A stretch of DNA of 64,000 bases from Metridium senile (GCA_949775045.1 OX459100.1:6423462-6487461); one strand, 5' to 3'; positions 24,943-34,969 are shown, counted from the stretch's first letter. The notes: generated by a model not told the origin, from the sequence alone. Translations and numbers: made by a program.

Positions 24943-25226
24943 AAGGCGCGAATACACGGTGCAACTTTATCTGCTATTTGTCTCGCAACGGCGTTGCGAC
25001 ACAAGTTGCACGAAGCATTGCAGCGTGTAACCTACGGCACAATTTGACAAAAATGTTGCGAGACAAGTTGCTGCAATCGTTGCCAAAAGTAGAATTTGTT
25101 TCTACCTTTGGCAACGATTACGTCTACCTTGCACCGTGTAGCCACGAACTCTGCAACTTGTCTCGCAATTTTCTTGCTCGTTGAGAGACAAGTTGGAGGG
25201 AAAATTGCACCGTGTAAACGCGCCTT
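24943..25226. mobile_element. MITE with AAGGCGCG ends inside the segmental duplication
   Basis: AAGGCGCGAATACACGGTGC at the left pairs with the complement of AAGGCGCGTTTACACGGTGC at the right. Internal GTTGCGAGACAAGTTGC and GGCAACGATT motifs also pair. Short ORFs here are palindrome-encoded. This lies inside the sequence that splits the second 750-bp copy. Confidence 0.7.
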
Positions 25227-25337
25227 CAAACGGAGCGCCGATCACCCCTACTTGGACAAAGGGAGTATCCCCCTCCCCCCCGGTTTCGAATCAATCAGTC
25301 AATCAATTGTTTTTGATCACTTGCATATTTAGTAGTT

Positions 25338-25412
25338 GCCTGAGAAAACAGACGTTCTTTCGCTCCTCTTCCCCTCGCGGGGGGAAGAGGACGGACTTCT
25401 GTTTCCTCAGGC
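25338..25412. repeat. Short palindromic repeat (GCCTGAG...CTCAGGC)
   Basis: GCCTGAGAAAACAGACGTTC pairs with ACTTCTGTTTCCTCAGGC around a CCCCTCGCGGGGGG tip. A relative lies at 26636-26735. Confidence 0.65.
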
Positions 25413-25882
25413 TAATTTAGTAGCAGTGTTATTTGCAGTATTTGTTTTTACGTCATGCTATGAGAATGAGGTTAAGGGTTCTACCAACTGTTGAGTAGAT
25501 AAAATATTTCATTCTTAGCTTTTAAATATTATCTTGAATGTGCATTTTGAATGCCATTTTCCTTAATTTTTTTCAGATATAAACTAGTTTTTCCTAGTAT
25601 GTGTTTTTTTGCGCAATTTCATTTAATATAAATGTTAATTTCCATTTTTTATCAGGTTTAACTGCCATCTTGAATAACACTTTTTTTCTCAAAAACTGCA
25701 TGAGCTTCTTAGCACTGTTTTTGGACTTCTTTTTAATTTTTGCATCCTTTACTGACCATCTTGGATCAAATTAGACCATACTGAATATTTCATTAAGTAA
25801 AATTAAGTGACTTCGTCATCTTTCGTTCATGTCCTGCCGAGATCTTGCATTTATTTATTCATTGAATCAACCGCACTTATTC

Positions 25883-26400
25883 AACACTTTGCATCGCAAC
25901 TGGTTCAAAGTACTTGAAAATTAGCGTCGAAGACAAGTGTTTGTCACAAATAAGGTTACTTTTTTGTCAGCATTTGCAGACACGCTTCCAATGGAGTGTT
26001 TTTTTCGTTATTGGTAAGTCACTTTTCGCTTGTTTTTCTAGTTAGAGAAAGAGTTCGCATTTAGTAACACTTTGCATCGCAACTGGTTCAAAGTACTTGA
26101 AAATTAGCGTCGAAGACAAGTGTTTGTCACAAATAAGGTTACTTTTTTGTCAGCATTTGCAGACACGACTACAATGGAGTGTTTTTTTCGTGTTTGGTAA
26201 GTTAGTTTTCGCTTATTTTGTCTAGTTCGCATTTATTAACACTTTGCATCGCAACTGGTTCAAAGTACTTGAAAATTAGCGTCGAAGGCGTTCAGTTGTC
26301 ACAAATAAGGTTACTTTTTTGTCAGCATTTGCAGACACGCTTCCGATGGAGTCAGTGTTTTTTCCGTTTTTAATATGCACTTTTCGCTTGTTTTTCGACT
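25883..26400. repeat. Tandem repeat, three copies of ~172-183 bp
   Basis: AACACTTTGCATCGCAACTG starts the copies at 25883, 26066 and 26238. Each continues through GAAAATTAGCGTCGAAG and GTCAGCATTTGCAGACACG. Divergence is low. Noncoding. Confidence 0.85.
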
Positions 26401-26635
26401 TAATGAACCATTTGGCTATAGCTATAGGTACGTACATGGAATTAAATTAGTGAAGCCGGGAAGGAATAGTGTTTTCAAGTTTCTAATAAACTTGTGACGG
26501 GAATTAATTTATTTGCTTGTCATAATGTAGATTCTTGTCGCATTTGTTCTCCTACTTTCCAAAGATTAATCAATCAAACTTTTATGTAAGGTGCACAGAC
26601 TTGTTGTTCAGTACTAGTTATACCGCAGTTTGAGT

Positions 26636-26735
26636 AGCCTGAGGAAACAGACGCTCTTTCGCTCTTCTTTCCCCTCAAGCGAGCGAGCGAAAGATCAGAA
26701 GAGAAAAAACCAACGAACGTCTGTTTTCTCAGACT
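26636..26735. repeat. Short palindromic repeat, relative of 25338-25412
   Basis: AGCCTGAGGAAACAGACGCT pairs with CGTCTGTTTTCTCAGACT. The centre carries CAAGCGAGCGAGCGAAAG. 26736-27130 shows nothing further. Confidence 0.6.
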
Positions 26736-27136
26736 ACAGTTTTTGTTTAATAATGGTCTTGTGCGAAGACTTTATTAGCTTAAAGATGTAAAATGTGAAA
26801 CACTGTGAAGTATTTGTTTGTCAAATATTTCAAGGAAGATAAAATTTCACTAACTTCACTAGGTACACGGAAATGTTTTAAAAGTTTACATCGGTTAATG
26901 TTTTCTTTGTTTTTGATCATATAAAGAAAGAAATATACTCAAACATAAAAATATTGCTATCATTGTTAAAATTTAGTTTTAATTCTTCAATATATAGTAA
27001 CTTTAATGGTCATAATTTCTTTTATAGTTATTGGAATTCGCCTTTTATTGTATTTTTTTTTCTCAATATAATAGTTAAGATACTAATTGTAATTAATTTG
27101 CTCCTGGGAAAAAGGACGAAGGAAATACAGTGTGTA

Positions 27137-27392
27137 CACCTATTTCAATTAACGTTGTCCATCTGGAATGGTTGATCTGAGACCGATAGGAATTGTGGGA
27201 GCTCATTAAATTTCAAATACATTGTTTTAATCACACTTGAATGGTGCTGAATTACAGATAACAGTATTTCAGAAGTAAACATTAATATTCAAGCGTGATT
27301 ATAATAGTGCATTTGCAGTTTAACGAGCTCCTACAATTCCTATCGGTCTCAGATCAACCATTCCAGATGGACAACGTTAATTGAAATAGGTG
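27137..27392. mobile_element. MITE family A, copy 2
   Basis: Perfect CACCTATTTCAATTAACG ends with TA on both sides; 256 bp, the same length as 8598-8853. The part between the inverted repeats is reverse-complemented relative to that copy. With such long inverted repeats this simply means the element inserted in the other orientation. No ORF. Confidence 0.85.
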
Positions 27393-27841
27393 TATACATT
27401 TTTGTCCAAAAAGGTTTGTGACAGTTTTGTTGCATGTTGCTTAGCAAGCTTGAAATATGTCAGTTATATTCATATGTAAATAATATCAGGAGAGAATAAA
27501 AATATTGGAGAACTCTTTAGACAAGCTTTGGAAAACTTCCATATTACTGTGACCGTTCAACCTCATCCCCAGGGTCTCCCGTCTCGCTGTTTTGGTGACC
27601 GTTCCCTGTTTGAATTCAAACCACCCATAGTGCATTTCGGGCTTGGTATGCCACATGCAACAAGCAAAAAGTTACGAAACCTTCGGCAACCTTTTTTGAA
27701 ATAGCTGCTGATCTTGTGGAGAAGCATTTTTTTTAAATATTTTTATGCTGATTTTCTCAAGGCAATTATTTTTTTTAGATTTTACAACACGTACAAAGTG
27801 AATTTAGTTAATTCTTTTTGGTAATCATCGTAATAGCATCT

Positions 27842-28016
27842 TCTTCAGCAGTCCACCACCACCACCACGGCCACAACCATGGCCACCCAACCCCAACCCC
27901 ACCCCCATCATCAACATCACGTCGTACTGATTCCATTTTCCAACATCGTTCCCAGGGACCTCTCCCTTCGCTTTTGGGTGGGGCGAAACGAAGGGAGAGA
28001 GCCCTGGGAACGAGGT
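27842..28016. repeat. (CCA)n-rich tract plus CCTGGGAACGAGG palindrome
   Basis: 27850-27912 is a CCA/CAC-rich low-complexity tract. 27942-28016 is a hairpin in which AACATCGTTCCCAGGG pairs with CCCTGGGAACGAGGTT and CTCTCCCTTCG pairs with CGAAGGGAGAG. My recollection is that such palindromes are very common in stony-coral genomes. The proline/histidine-rich ORFs across it are not genes. Confidence 0.6.
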
Positions 28017-28348
28017 TATCCACTTCCAATTGACACTGATGTAATTCTGTGCCACTGCAGTTTCGGCAAACACTATACGTAAATACTTTAGTTTTTAGTT
28101 CTAATAACAGCCGATTAGATCGGTAAAAGTTCATCTACATTGTGTATTTGCTGAGATGTCAGGTTGCATTAAGTTCTAGTTCATTTTAATTAAAGTTTGT
28201 TTTTAAATAAGATGTGATTGAAATATCAAACAAACACACCTGCTCTCCTCTACGAAAATGATAACAAACATGATCTACATATCAATTGGTATGTGAGAAA
28301 ATTGGAAACATGAAAAATATAAAATAAAAGTAAACTATATAACAAATT

Positions 28349-28535
28349 AAATAGAAACTAGCGAGTAAACTAGTATAGGCTGCGTCGTTGTTTGATATAA
28401 ACGATAGGTAATATAATGAAAGTTGTAACACCGTAAAAAATGTTGACTTAACTTTACTGACGTTTCGAGCTTTAGCCCTTCGTAAAAGTAAAAGTACCCC
28501 GTACTTCGACGAAGGGCTAAAGCTCGAAACGTCAG
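28349..28535. repeat. Dispersed repeat with hammerhead-like core, copy 6 (with inverted half)
   Basis: AACTAGCGAGTAAACTAGTA ... GTAACACCGTAAAAAATGTT ... CTTTACTGACGTTTCGAGC, then broken after CCCTTCG. An opposite-strand half follows: CGACGAAGGGCTAAAGCTCG AAACGTCAGC. So two hammerhead-like halves sit back to back. Confidence 0.6.
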
Positions 28536-28848
28536 CTCCGCATTAACAACGCAAAATAAATATAAAAACTAAAAATGGTGTCTTATCCAGGTTAAAAGGA
28601 CGCTTATTATTCAAAAGACAAACTCTCAGTGGGATTTTGGTAATGATTGATTACTCGAAGTAAAAATTAATTACATAATCGGTTGTCATAGAATTTCTTG
28701 AAATTAGACTTTGAAAATTAAAATAGTAAATAGTAGTAACCAATGGTAAACATCGTAGCCTACTGCACTGTGTTACTAATATATATAATCAGTTGTAATG
28801 ACGATTAATAACTTGGAGTAAGTGTGAAAATGAAACAGTGGGTGAAAA

Positions 28849-29235
28849 CTGAAAACTTCAATTATTTGACGTAATGAATCAAAAGAAAAATGTTTCGAAA
28901 GAAATAAGTAGATACACTTTTACTTATGTTTTGAAATATTGTACAATTGCCATTGAGTCCATAGAATTGCGTGTATACTAACTAATCTAAAACTTCGATT
29001 ATTTGACGTAATGAATCAAAAGAAAAATGTTTCGAAAGAATAAATTAGATACACTTTTACTTATGTTTTGAAATATTGTACAATTGCCATTGAGCCCATA
29101 GAATTGCATGTATTCTAACTAATCTAAAACTGAAAACTTCGATTATTTGACGTAATGAATCAAAAGAAAAATGTTTCGAAAGAAATAATTAGATACACCA
29201 TTACTTATGTTTTGAAATATTGCACAATTGCATGT
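28849..29235. repeat. Tandem repeat, three copies of ~140 bp, upstream of GPCR 1
   Basis: ATTATTTGACGTAATGAATC starts the copies at about 28861, 28998 and 29142. Each continues with AAAATGTTTCGAAAGAA and TTATGTTTTGAAATATTG. It ends about 320 bp before the receptor start codon. No promoter element can be assigned with confidence. Confidence 0.85.
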
Positions 29236-29555
29236 ATTCTACCTTTTTGTAATCATGGTTGAGATTAAACTGCATGCAGTGAACATTAGAATTAATCACA
29301 ATCTACGTCAACCAATCAAATTAAAGCAATTTCAAATAGGATATGAGAGAACTCACAACACGCAAATAGTGAACATGCAGTATAAAATCGAAAGTGCCCT
29401 TGGTGGGACAAGTGATAAAAGCGAAATATTCCTGAAGAAGTAATTACATCATTTTCGACATCTGTTTGTGATCGTTTTAACAATTACTAAGCAAGAAAGT
29501 GCAAGGTGAACGTTTAAAATGTTGAGATTCTACTAGGAACAAGAACAGAACCATA

Positions 29556-30512
29556 ATGGTGGACTTGTTTCGAGTATGCGGGATGGTTTTCATCACATTT
29601 TGTTTCGCAACCACGATATTCGGCTTTATTCTAATATACACAGCGTTTTTCAAGAAATCATCTCTACGAAATAACTCAAACGCAATCTTTTTGAGTCTAG
29701 TAACAGCCGATTTGATGACCTCCTTAGCAGTGATGCCTTTAGAAGTGACTTACCTTTGGTTCCACCCACAGTGGCCTTTCGGCGACACACTCTGTAGAAC
29801 ATGGAACACTATGTTTGTAACATTTGCATCGCTGTCAGTTATCAGCTTGTGTGTGATCAGTCTAGAAAGACTATGGGCTCTGAAGAGACCATTCAAGTAT
29901 GACTGTTCGATGATTTCAACCAAAGTTATGATACTCCTTGCGTTGCTGTGGCTTTATGGCCTTTTTAGTGGCATCTACAGTTTCTTTATTTGGAATTCCA
30001 AGGGTAGTTCGGTTGTATGTAAACATTTATCTGCGCCATTAGAATACGCTATACCTATGTTACTCATAAACGTCTTGGTTCCATATATTGTATGTATTGT
30101 AACTAACGCCAAGATTTTCCGTATTTCCCATACTCATATAAGAAACATTACCCAGTTTGAAGAGAATTGCCGTAACAACACCTGGGTCAACGGCAAGCGA
30201 AAGCATGTCATTAAGCTTCTATTAACAAGAAAAAGCACGGTTACACTCGGTCTTCTAGTGGGATCGTTTACAGTTTGTTGTTTCCCGTTTTTTATTTTTC
30301 ATACGATCGACGCAGCTTTTTACGAGAAACTTTCTTATCGATATTATAGCGAGAACGTGATGAAGTGGCTGTTTTTTATAGGTACCTCAACGAACTGGGC
30401 ACTATATGGACTGCTGAATAGAGACTTTAGGCTAGCGATATTCAGGATTCTGAGAAAGATGACAGCCAGGAAAAACAGTGTGACGACAGTCAGATATTTT
30501 ACTGGAAATTGA
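29556..30512 (+). CDS. Class A (rhodopsin-family) G-protein-coupled receptor 1, orphan
   Basis: A 318-aa seven-transmembrane receptor of the plasma membrane, coding in one exon. TM1 is about residues 8-31 and TM2 about 42-65 with VTADL (Asp52). TM3 begins after Cys80, which should pair with Cys155 in loop 2. The DRY box is ERL (Glu104-Arg105-Leu106). TM6 carries CCFPFF (241-246) in place of CWxP, and TM7 carries NWALY (280-284) in place of NPxxY, so the TM7 proline is missing. Position 3.32 (residue 87) is Phe, so it is not a typical aminergic receptor. No lysine at 7.43 rules out an opsin. The N-terminus is very short and lacks a glycosylation sequon. The start AATGGTGG is the first ATG after a possible splice acceptor (CTACTAG, about 29535). 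The last residues (RYFTGN) come from the first unit of a minisatellite. Ligand unknown. Confidence 0.88.
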   Translation: MVDLFRVCGMVFITFCFATTIFGFILIYTAFFKKSSLRNNSNAIFLSLVTADLMTSLAVMPLEVTYLWFHPQWPFGDTLCRTWNTMFVTFASLSVISLCVISLERLWALKRPFKYDCSMISTKVMILLALLWLYGLFSGIYSFFIWNSKGSSVVCKHLSAPLEYAIPMLLINVLVPYIVCIVTNAKIFRISHTHIRNITQFEENCRNNTWVNGKRKHVIKLLLTRKSTVTLGLLVGSFTVCCFPFFIFHTIDAAFYEKLSYRYYSENVMKWLFFIGTSTNWALYGLLNRDFRLAIFRILRKMTARKNSVTTVRYFTGN

Positions 30513-30665
30513 CTAAAAAACAAGATATTATACTGGATATTAATTGACTAAAAACCACAGATATTTCACTGGAAATTGACTAAAAACCAACTAAGATATT
30601 ATACTGGAAATTGACAAAACTGCAAGATATATTATATTGGAAATTCACTAAAAAACATGATATTT
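30491..30665 (+). repeat. ~34-bp minisatellite overlapping the GPCR 1 stop codon
   Basis: Five imperfect units of about 32-36 bp, consensus near AGATATTATACTGGAAATTG plus ACTAAAAAC. The first unit contains the receptor's last codons and its TGA stop; the others lie in the 3' untranslated region. Confidence 0.75.
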
Positions 30666-30827
30666 TAGGAAAGCAAATACACATGTATAAATACTGGAGA
30701 CTGTAAAAACACTGAATAGAAAGAAATAAGAAAAGAAAAGCAATTTAATAGTAGTTAGAAGTGCGACTATAGTAAACCCTTTCAAGTATATATCATATTC
30801 AGTGTTGTACATATATGTTTAAATAGA

Positions 30828-30833
30828 AATAAA
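30828..30833 (+). terminator. Candidate poly(A) signal of GPCR 1
   Basis: AATAAA about 315 bp after the stop codon, in AT-rich DNA. Other AT-rich hexamers exist nearby, so this is only the best candidate. Confidence 0.45.
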
Positions 30834-30929
30834 ACATGAATAGCGATGATTAAGTTCAATAAAAGGGGGTCTTCACGACAATACTACAAACAAAATTAAT
30901 AAGTTAAGGGGTATGCTGAGAAGCTAGAA

Positions 30930-31785
30930 TAATAATAATAATAATAATAATAATTATTATTATTATTATAGATCGATATAAACATTTTATATGTCATTTG
31001 ATATGTCATTTTTGATTTTTGATAATTTACGTAGAGGAATTATAATTATATTATATTATTATTATAATGTACATTTCCATAATAAATACATGTTATTTTA
31101 TTTACTATCGCACTAAATATATAGTTTATGAAACAAGCAATAACTTCCATCACAAGCTAATATCATTAGCATGGAAATATATAAACTCTACACCATTATC
31201 AAACTGATGTTTGACTAGAGAGGATAACTGAGAGCTAAGAAATAGTAATTTTAAATTTTTTTGTTGTTTAAATTTTAAATATTTTTTGTTGTTTATCATT
31301 TAATTTTCTCATGCCAGTGACGATTGCTTTGCTGTGAATCTAGATGAAATGAACGGCTTTCAATTAAAGTTTCTATAAAGATTATAGTAAACCAGGAGGC
31401 AGGGGCTGACTCTATTCTATGCAAATCAATTTCTTAGTGTTAGCGATGCTGTGGTAAACGTAAGTTTTTGGATTGTATTTCTGCACTCTACCACTATAAA
31501 AATTTCCTTTATTATATATATACATAAAATAGGTGAGAATAAGAACCTTTTTAATCTTTCCCCCAATGTCGCTTGTTCAGTGAACACCAGTTGTGCGTTA
31601 ATTGAAAGGGTTTAGAAGCTTTCAATCAAGTATTAGTCAATAAACAATAATATGGCCTAACCCTTTTAAATTATTAAGGTATACAATCATTTTCAAACGA
31701 GAACGTATTCAGAGTTTTTCGGTATTTTCGTGTTTTCTTCTAATGCTAATTATATGGTCTGCGTGGATGTCGGTTTCTTTAAACT
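30930..31785. other. Noncoding, AT-rich
   Basis: (AAT)n followed by its complement (ATT)n at 30930-30970 makes a simple palindrome. The remainder, up to the minisatellite, shows no gene or clear element. Confidence 0.5.
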
Positions 31786-32495
31786 AGTCTGGACTGTGTC
31801 GGTGTTTCTAAGATAAGAATTTGAGTAAAAATGTATAAAACGACAGGTGGTTAAACTATTGGTCTTAGGAAAGAATTTGAACAACAATGTACGATAACTT
31901 ACAGTTAAACTAGTACGGGCTGCGTCGGTTGTTCTAAGGAAAGAATTTGAACAAAAAGTTTAGATAACTTGAAGTTAAACTGGTGCGGGCTGCGTCGATT
32001 TTCTCTAAGAAAAAAATTCGAACAAAAAGTTCGATAACTTGCAGTTAAACTAGTGCGGGCTGCGTCGGTTGATCTAAGGAAAGATTTGAACAAAACATTT
32101 TAAGATAACTTGCAGTTAAACTAGTGCGGGATGCGTCGATTGTTCTAAGAAAAAAATTCGAACAAAAAGTTCGATAACTTACAGTCAAATTATTGCGGAC
32201 TGCGTCGGTTGATCTAAGGAAAGATTTGAACAAAACATTTTAAGATAACTTACAGTCAAACTAGTGCGGGCTGCGTCAGTTGATCTAAGAAAAGTTTTGA
32301 ACAAACATTTTAAGATAACTTGCAGTTAAACAGGTGCGGGCTGTGTCGGTTGTTCTAAGGAAAGATTTGAACAAAACATTTTAAGATAACTTGCAGTTAA
32401 ACTAGTGCGGGCTGTGTCGGTTGTTCTAAGCAAGGAATTTGAACAAAAAGTACGATAGCGTGCAGGTTAACTAGTGCGGGCTGCGTCGGTGTAAA
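31785..32495. repeat. 70-bp minisatellite, ~10 copies
   Basis: Units contain AGTTAAACTAGTGCGGGCTG, CGTCGGTTGTTCTAAGGAAA and GAACAAAA...GATAACTTGC. The GCGTCGG landmark falls at 31922, 31992, 32062, 32133, 32202, 32273, 32343, 32413 and 32483, so the period is 69-71 bp. Outer copies are more diverged. ORFs on the - strand are repeat-encoded. The core AAACTAGT(A/G)...GGCTGCGTCGGTGTT is shared with the dispersed repeat family of 4214-4359. 32496-33526 beyond it contains no recognised feature. Confidence 0.85.
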
Positions 32496-33512
32496 TATCC
32501 AATCGGAGGAAAAACGGTCACGTCCAAAAACAGAATATGCACTGACCAACTTTTAAAGATGTAGTGAATATTTTTAATTTTAGTTTTTTTTTCTAGAAAC
32601 TCCGAACTGTTGTCTGATAATCGCCGAAAACCTAAACAAATATGCCAGGTTTTTCGGATAGTAAAAGTTAGTTTACACAAACTATCACCTTGATAAGTGT
32701 TATTTGTGAATGGGAATCAGAAAAATACACAAAGCTTTAACAGATACAATCCATACAAAAACAACTCAATGAAATAATATTTTGCTTCCAGTGTGTGAAA
32801 ATACGGGAGGCAAAAAATTAATTATTAGAGGACCATCATTTAGTAGATTAGAAGACAATTAATTTGCTTGAAACTCATGGCGAGAATTGATTAAACCTGT
32901 ACTTTGTACTCAGTTTGTACTCATAATGAACCATGATGTAGGCATGCTATATCAAACAGCTCATGTTTACTGTAGTTATTATAAAAACTTAACAATTATC
33001 TTGGATCTAGTGATTAGTATTGATATTACAGTTTTGTAAATACTGTGAGAGCTACCCTGTTTAAATAAAGGAATCTATAGTATCACTACCGATTTCTTCC
33101 CTCCCCTCCCCCCACAACTAATTTTTGCAGGTGTATTGCAAAATAGTACAGAATTGACTGACCCGTCACAAATTGAATCACTCCTCAAACGCATCATGTT
33201 CACTATAATTATCATATACACTTATACTTTACGGCTTATTTATAATATATTATTGATCATATAGTTACTATCGACGTCTACCCTACCGTTCCCTTCCTCT
33301 ACAACTATGTCTTGTACTGGATCCAAAAAGAAAGCACAAATCGATCGAGCTGTGATAAATATATCACTCCTAAAACAGATCCTATTTACTCAGATGTTTA
33401 TAATACACACAAAACACTTTCTTTCCATGCATATAGCATATCCTTATCTTTCCATATTTCATACCCGAGTAATCGTACTTTTAATGGCTTGTTCAATATT
33501 AATTTGTTATTT

Positions 33513-33526
33513 TTGCTTATTTGCAG
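33513..33526 (+). promoter_or_regulatory. 3' splice site before the GPCR 2 coding exon
   Basis: TTGCTTATTTGCAG, a polypyrimidine tract plus CAG. It places the exon start at 33527, 16 nt before the chosen ATG, and argues against the 77-residue upstream extension. Confidence 0.65.
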
Positions 33527-33542
33527 TGATCCTCAAGAAAGT

Positions 33543-34523
33543 ATGAATAATTCCAGCTTCGTTCCATCAGAGCCAGAAAAGCAAGTCCCGTTTGATATCC
33601 TTGCAGTTGTTCTCACGTTATTATCAATTGGTACAACCATTGGAAATATGTTGGTACTAATTGCAATAAAGACCCAGTCTTCTCTACAACGCCCAACCTA
33701 CATTCCTATAGGGAGCCTGGCACTGGCAGATCTTTTGGCGGGAATTTTCGCAATGCCAGCTTATCTCATCAAAAAGTCTCCCTTGGTGCTCTCGAAAGCC
33801 TGGGAAGGAGTTATATGTGACGTCTTCCGGTTTTCATATTTCACTTCCGGTTATGGTTCAATCGTGAGTTTGGCAGTGATTAGCGCAGAGCGCATGGTCG
33901 CTGTGCGGTTTTCGCTGAAGTATCATAACATAGTCTCAAGTGGACGTTTACGAATCACGTTATTAGTCGTATGGATTTATGTACTGATTATGTCATTACT
34001 GCCATTTTTCCCCCTAGGGGGTGATGGTAGGGGTGTTTGTCACTACTCTCCTACAAGCTGGTGGAGCCTGATGGTCATAGTCACAAACGTTTTTATTCCG
34101 TTTTTCTTCATTCTAATTTGTTACTTAGACATGTACATGGCTGTACGGCGTGTACTAAGAAAGATTGAAACTCAAAATAGTGCAAAGCAAAGCGTACAGC
34201 AAAACAATCGTGAATCTAAAGGCACAAGAACGGTTACCATAGTGATCGGCCTCTTCATTATCTCCTGGTTCCCATCATGTTTATACTACTTCTTACGCGA
34301 GATCTGTCCCGCGTGTTTCCCGCAGAAGTTCGCGAACGAGGGAGTTTTCAACAGTCTCATGAAACTGTTAACGTTTGCTGGTTCATTTTGGAATCCGCTG
34401 ATATACTGCTGGCGCAGTTTAGAGTTTAGAGCCGCATTTCTAAGAATTTTAACAAGGAAATCGATGGTGTCGTCAGCACGGTCCAACATGCCGGCATTTT
34501 CTCTTGGTGTTAATATGCACTGA
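33543..34523 (+). CDS. Class A (rhodopsin-family) G-protein-coupled receptor 2, orphan
   Basis: A 326-aa seven-transmembrane plasma-membrane receptor. Its sequons at Asn2 and Asn3 lie in a short extracellular N-terminus. TM1 has GN (Gly34-Asn35), TM2 has LALADLL (Asp63), TM3 starts at Cys92 with a likely disulphide to Cys166. The DRY box is ERM (116-118), TM6 has SWFP (241-244), and TM7 has a canonical NPLIY (284-288) followed by CWRSLEFRAAF as helix 8. Residue 99 (3.32) is Tyr and 278 (7.43) is Phe, so typical aminergic and opsin identities are unlikely. The reading frame stays open upstream to 33312, but TTGCTTATTTGCAG at 33513-33526 is a strong splice acceptor. The first ATG after it (33543) gives a normal receptor N-terminus, so I start there, with a noncoding 5' exon somewhere upstream. 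Ligand unknown. Confidence 0.9.
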   Translation: MNNSSFVPSEPEKQVPFDILAVVLTLLSIGTTIGNMLVLIAIKTQSSLQRPTYIPIGSLALADLLAGIFAMPAYLIKKSPLVLSKAWEGVICDVFRFSYFTSGYGSIVSLAVISAERMVAVRFSLKYHNIVSSGRLRITLLVVWIYVLIMSLLPFFPLGGDGRGVCHYSPTSWWSLMVIVTNVFIPFFFILICYLDMYMAVRRVLRKIETQNSAKQSVQQNNRESKGTRTVTIVIGLFIISWFPSCLYYFLREICPACFPQKFANEGVFNSLMKLLTFAGSFWNPLIYCWRSLEFRAAFLRILTRKSMVSSARSNMPAFSLGVNMH

Positions 34524-34562
34524 TGAAAATGTAACTCAGAGTATTATAATAGACCTGATTAT

Positions 34563-34736
34563 AATCGGCTAACGCGTTGCTATTTACGTTTCCACCCAAT
34601 TCACATCTTTTGGGAATAAGATTCTTCAGTTGTCTTATGTATTTCAATGTCACGTGGAAAATATTTGGAACAAAAGTTTTTATTCCCAGAGGTTTTGAAT
34701 TGGGTGGAAACGTACATAGCAACGCGTTAGCCGATT
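34563..34736. mobile_element. MITE in the GPCR 2 3' flank
   Basis: AATCGGCTAACGCGTTGCTA at the left pairs with its complement at the right, and ACGTTTCCACCCAATTC continues the stem. The 174-bp element starts 39 bp after the stop codon, so it is probably in the 3' untranslated region, where the RNA would form a hairpin. A (CAT)n run follows at 34740-34776. Confidence 0.8.
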
Positions 34737-34742
34737 AGGACT

Positions 34743-34777
<35 letters not shown>

Positions 34778-34963
34778 ACTACATTTGTTATAGGAATTTC
34801 TTTGAAGATTTTGCAGGCTAGAGCAAAAGGGCTACCAAAAATAAAAAAAATCTGTCTGTACTACCTAATAGCTTTTATTCAACTAAAATGATCAAATGAA
34901 AAGAAAACAGTATCTCGTTACAACTTTACTTGTCTTTGATAGTAACTAATATAAAAGCCATGA

Positions 34964-34969
34964 AATAAA
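34964..34969 (+). terminator. Candidate poly(A) signal of GPCR 2
   Basis: AATAAA about 440 bp after the stop, beyond the MITE and the CAT repeat. If used, the mature 3' UTR includes the whole hairpin. Confidence 0.4.

Larger units (their letters stand above)
23615..25788. repeat. Tandem segmental duplication of a ~750-bp unit, second copy interrupted
   Basis: 23615-24366 is repeated at 24366-25788. The first 485 bp (23615-24099 and 24366-24851) are nearly identical, including a poly-G run of about 20 before GCGAAATGTTTCTCC. The rest of the unit (about 24115-24366) reappears only at about 25528-25788, because roughly 675 bp was inserted at 24852. Inside each unit, TGCATCCTTTACTGACCA and TTAGACCAT occur twice, so the 750-bp unit itself seems to come from an older doubling. 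Noncoding. Confidence 0.8.

Noticed and set aside
24897..25332. Overlapping ORFs of 65-95 aa on both strands
   Set aside because: They lie over a MITE whose arms read similarly on both strands; no domain was recognised.
27808..28134. 108-aa and overlapping proline/histidine-rich ORFs
   Set aside because: They come from a CCA-rich tract and a palindromic repeat; several frames are open for the same compositional reason.
29556..30512. Opsin or amine-receptor identity for GPCR 1
   Set aside because: Residue 7.43 is not lysine and residue 3.32 is Phe, so neither retinal binding nor typical amine binding is supported.
31785..32495. CRISPR-like array
   Set aside because: Whole 70-bp units are repeated without unique spacers, and the DNA is eukaryotic. 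It is a minisatellite.
33312..33542. 77-residue N-terminal extension of GPCR 2
   Set aside because: A good splice acceptor at 33513-33526 separates it from the receptor, and the extension has no signal or receptor character.
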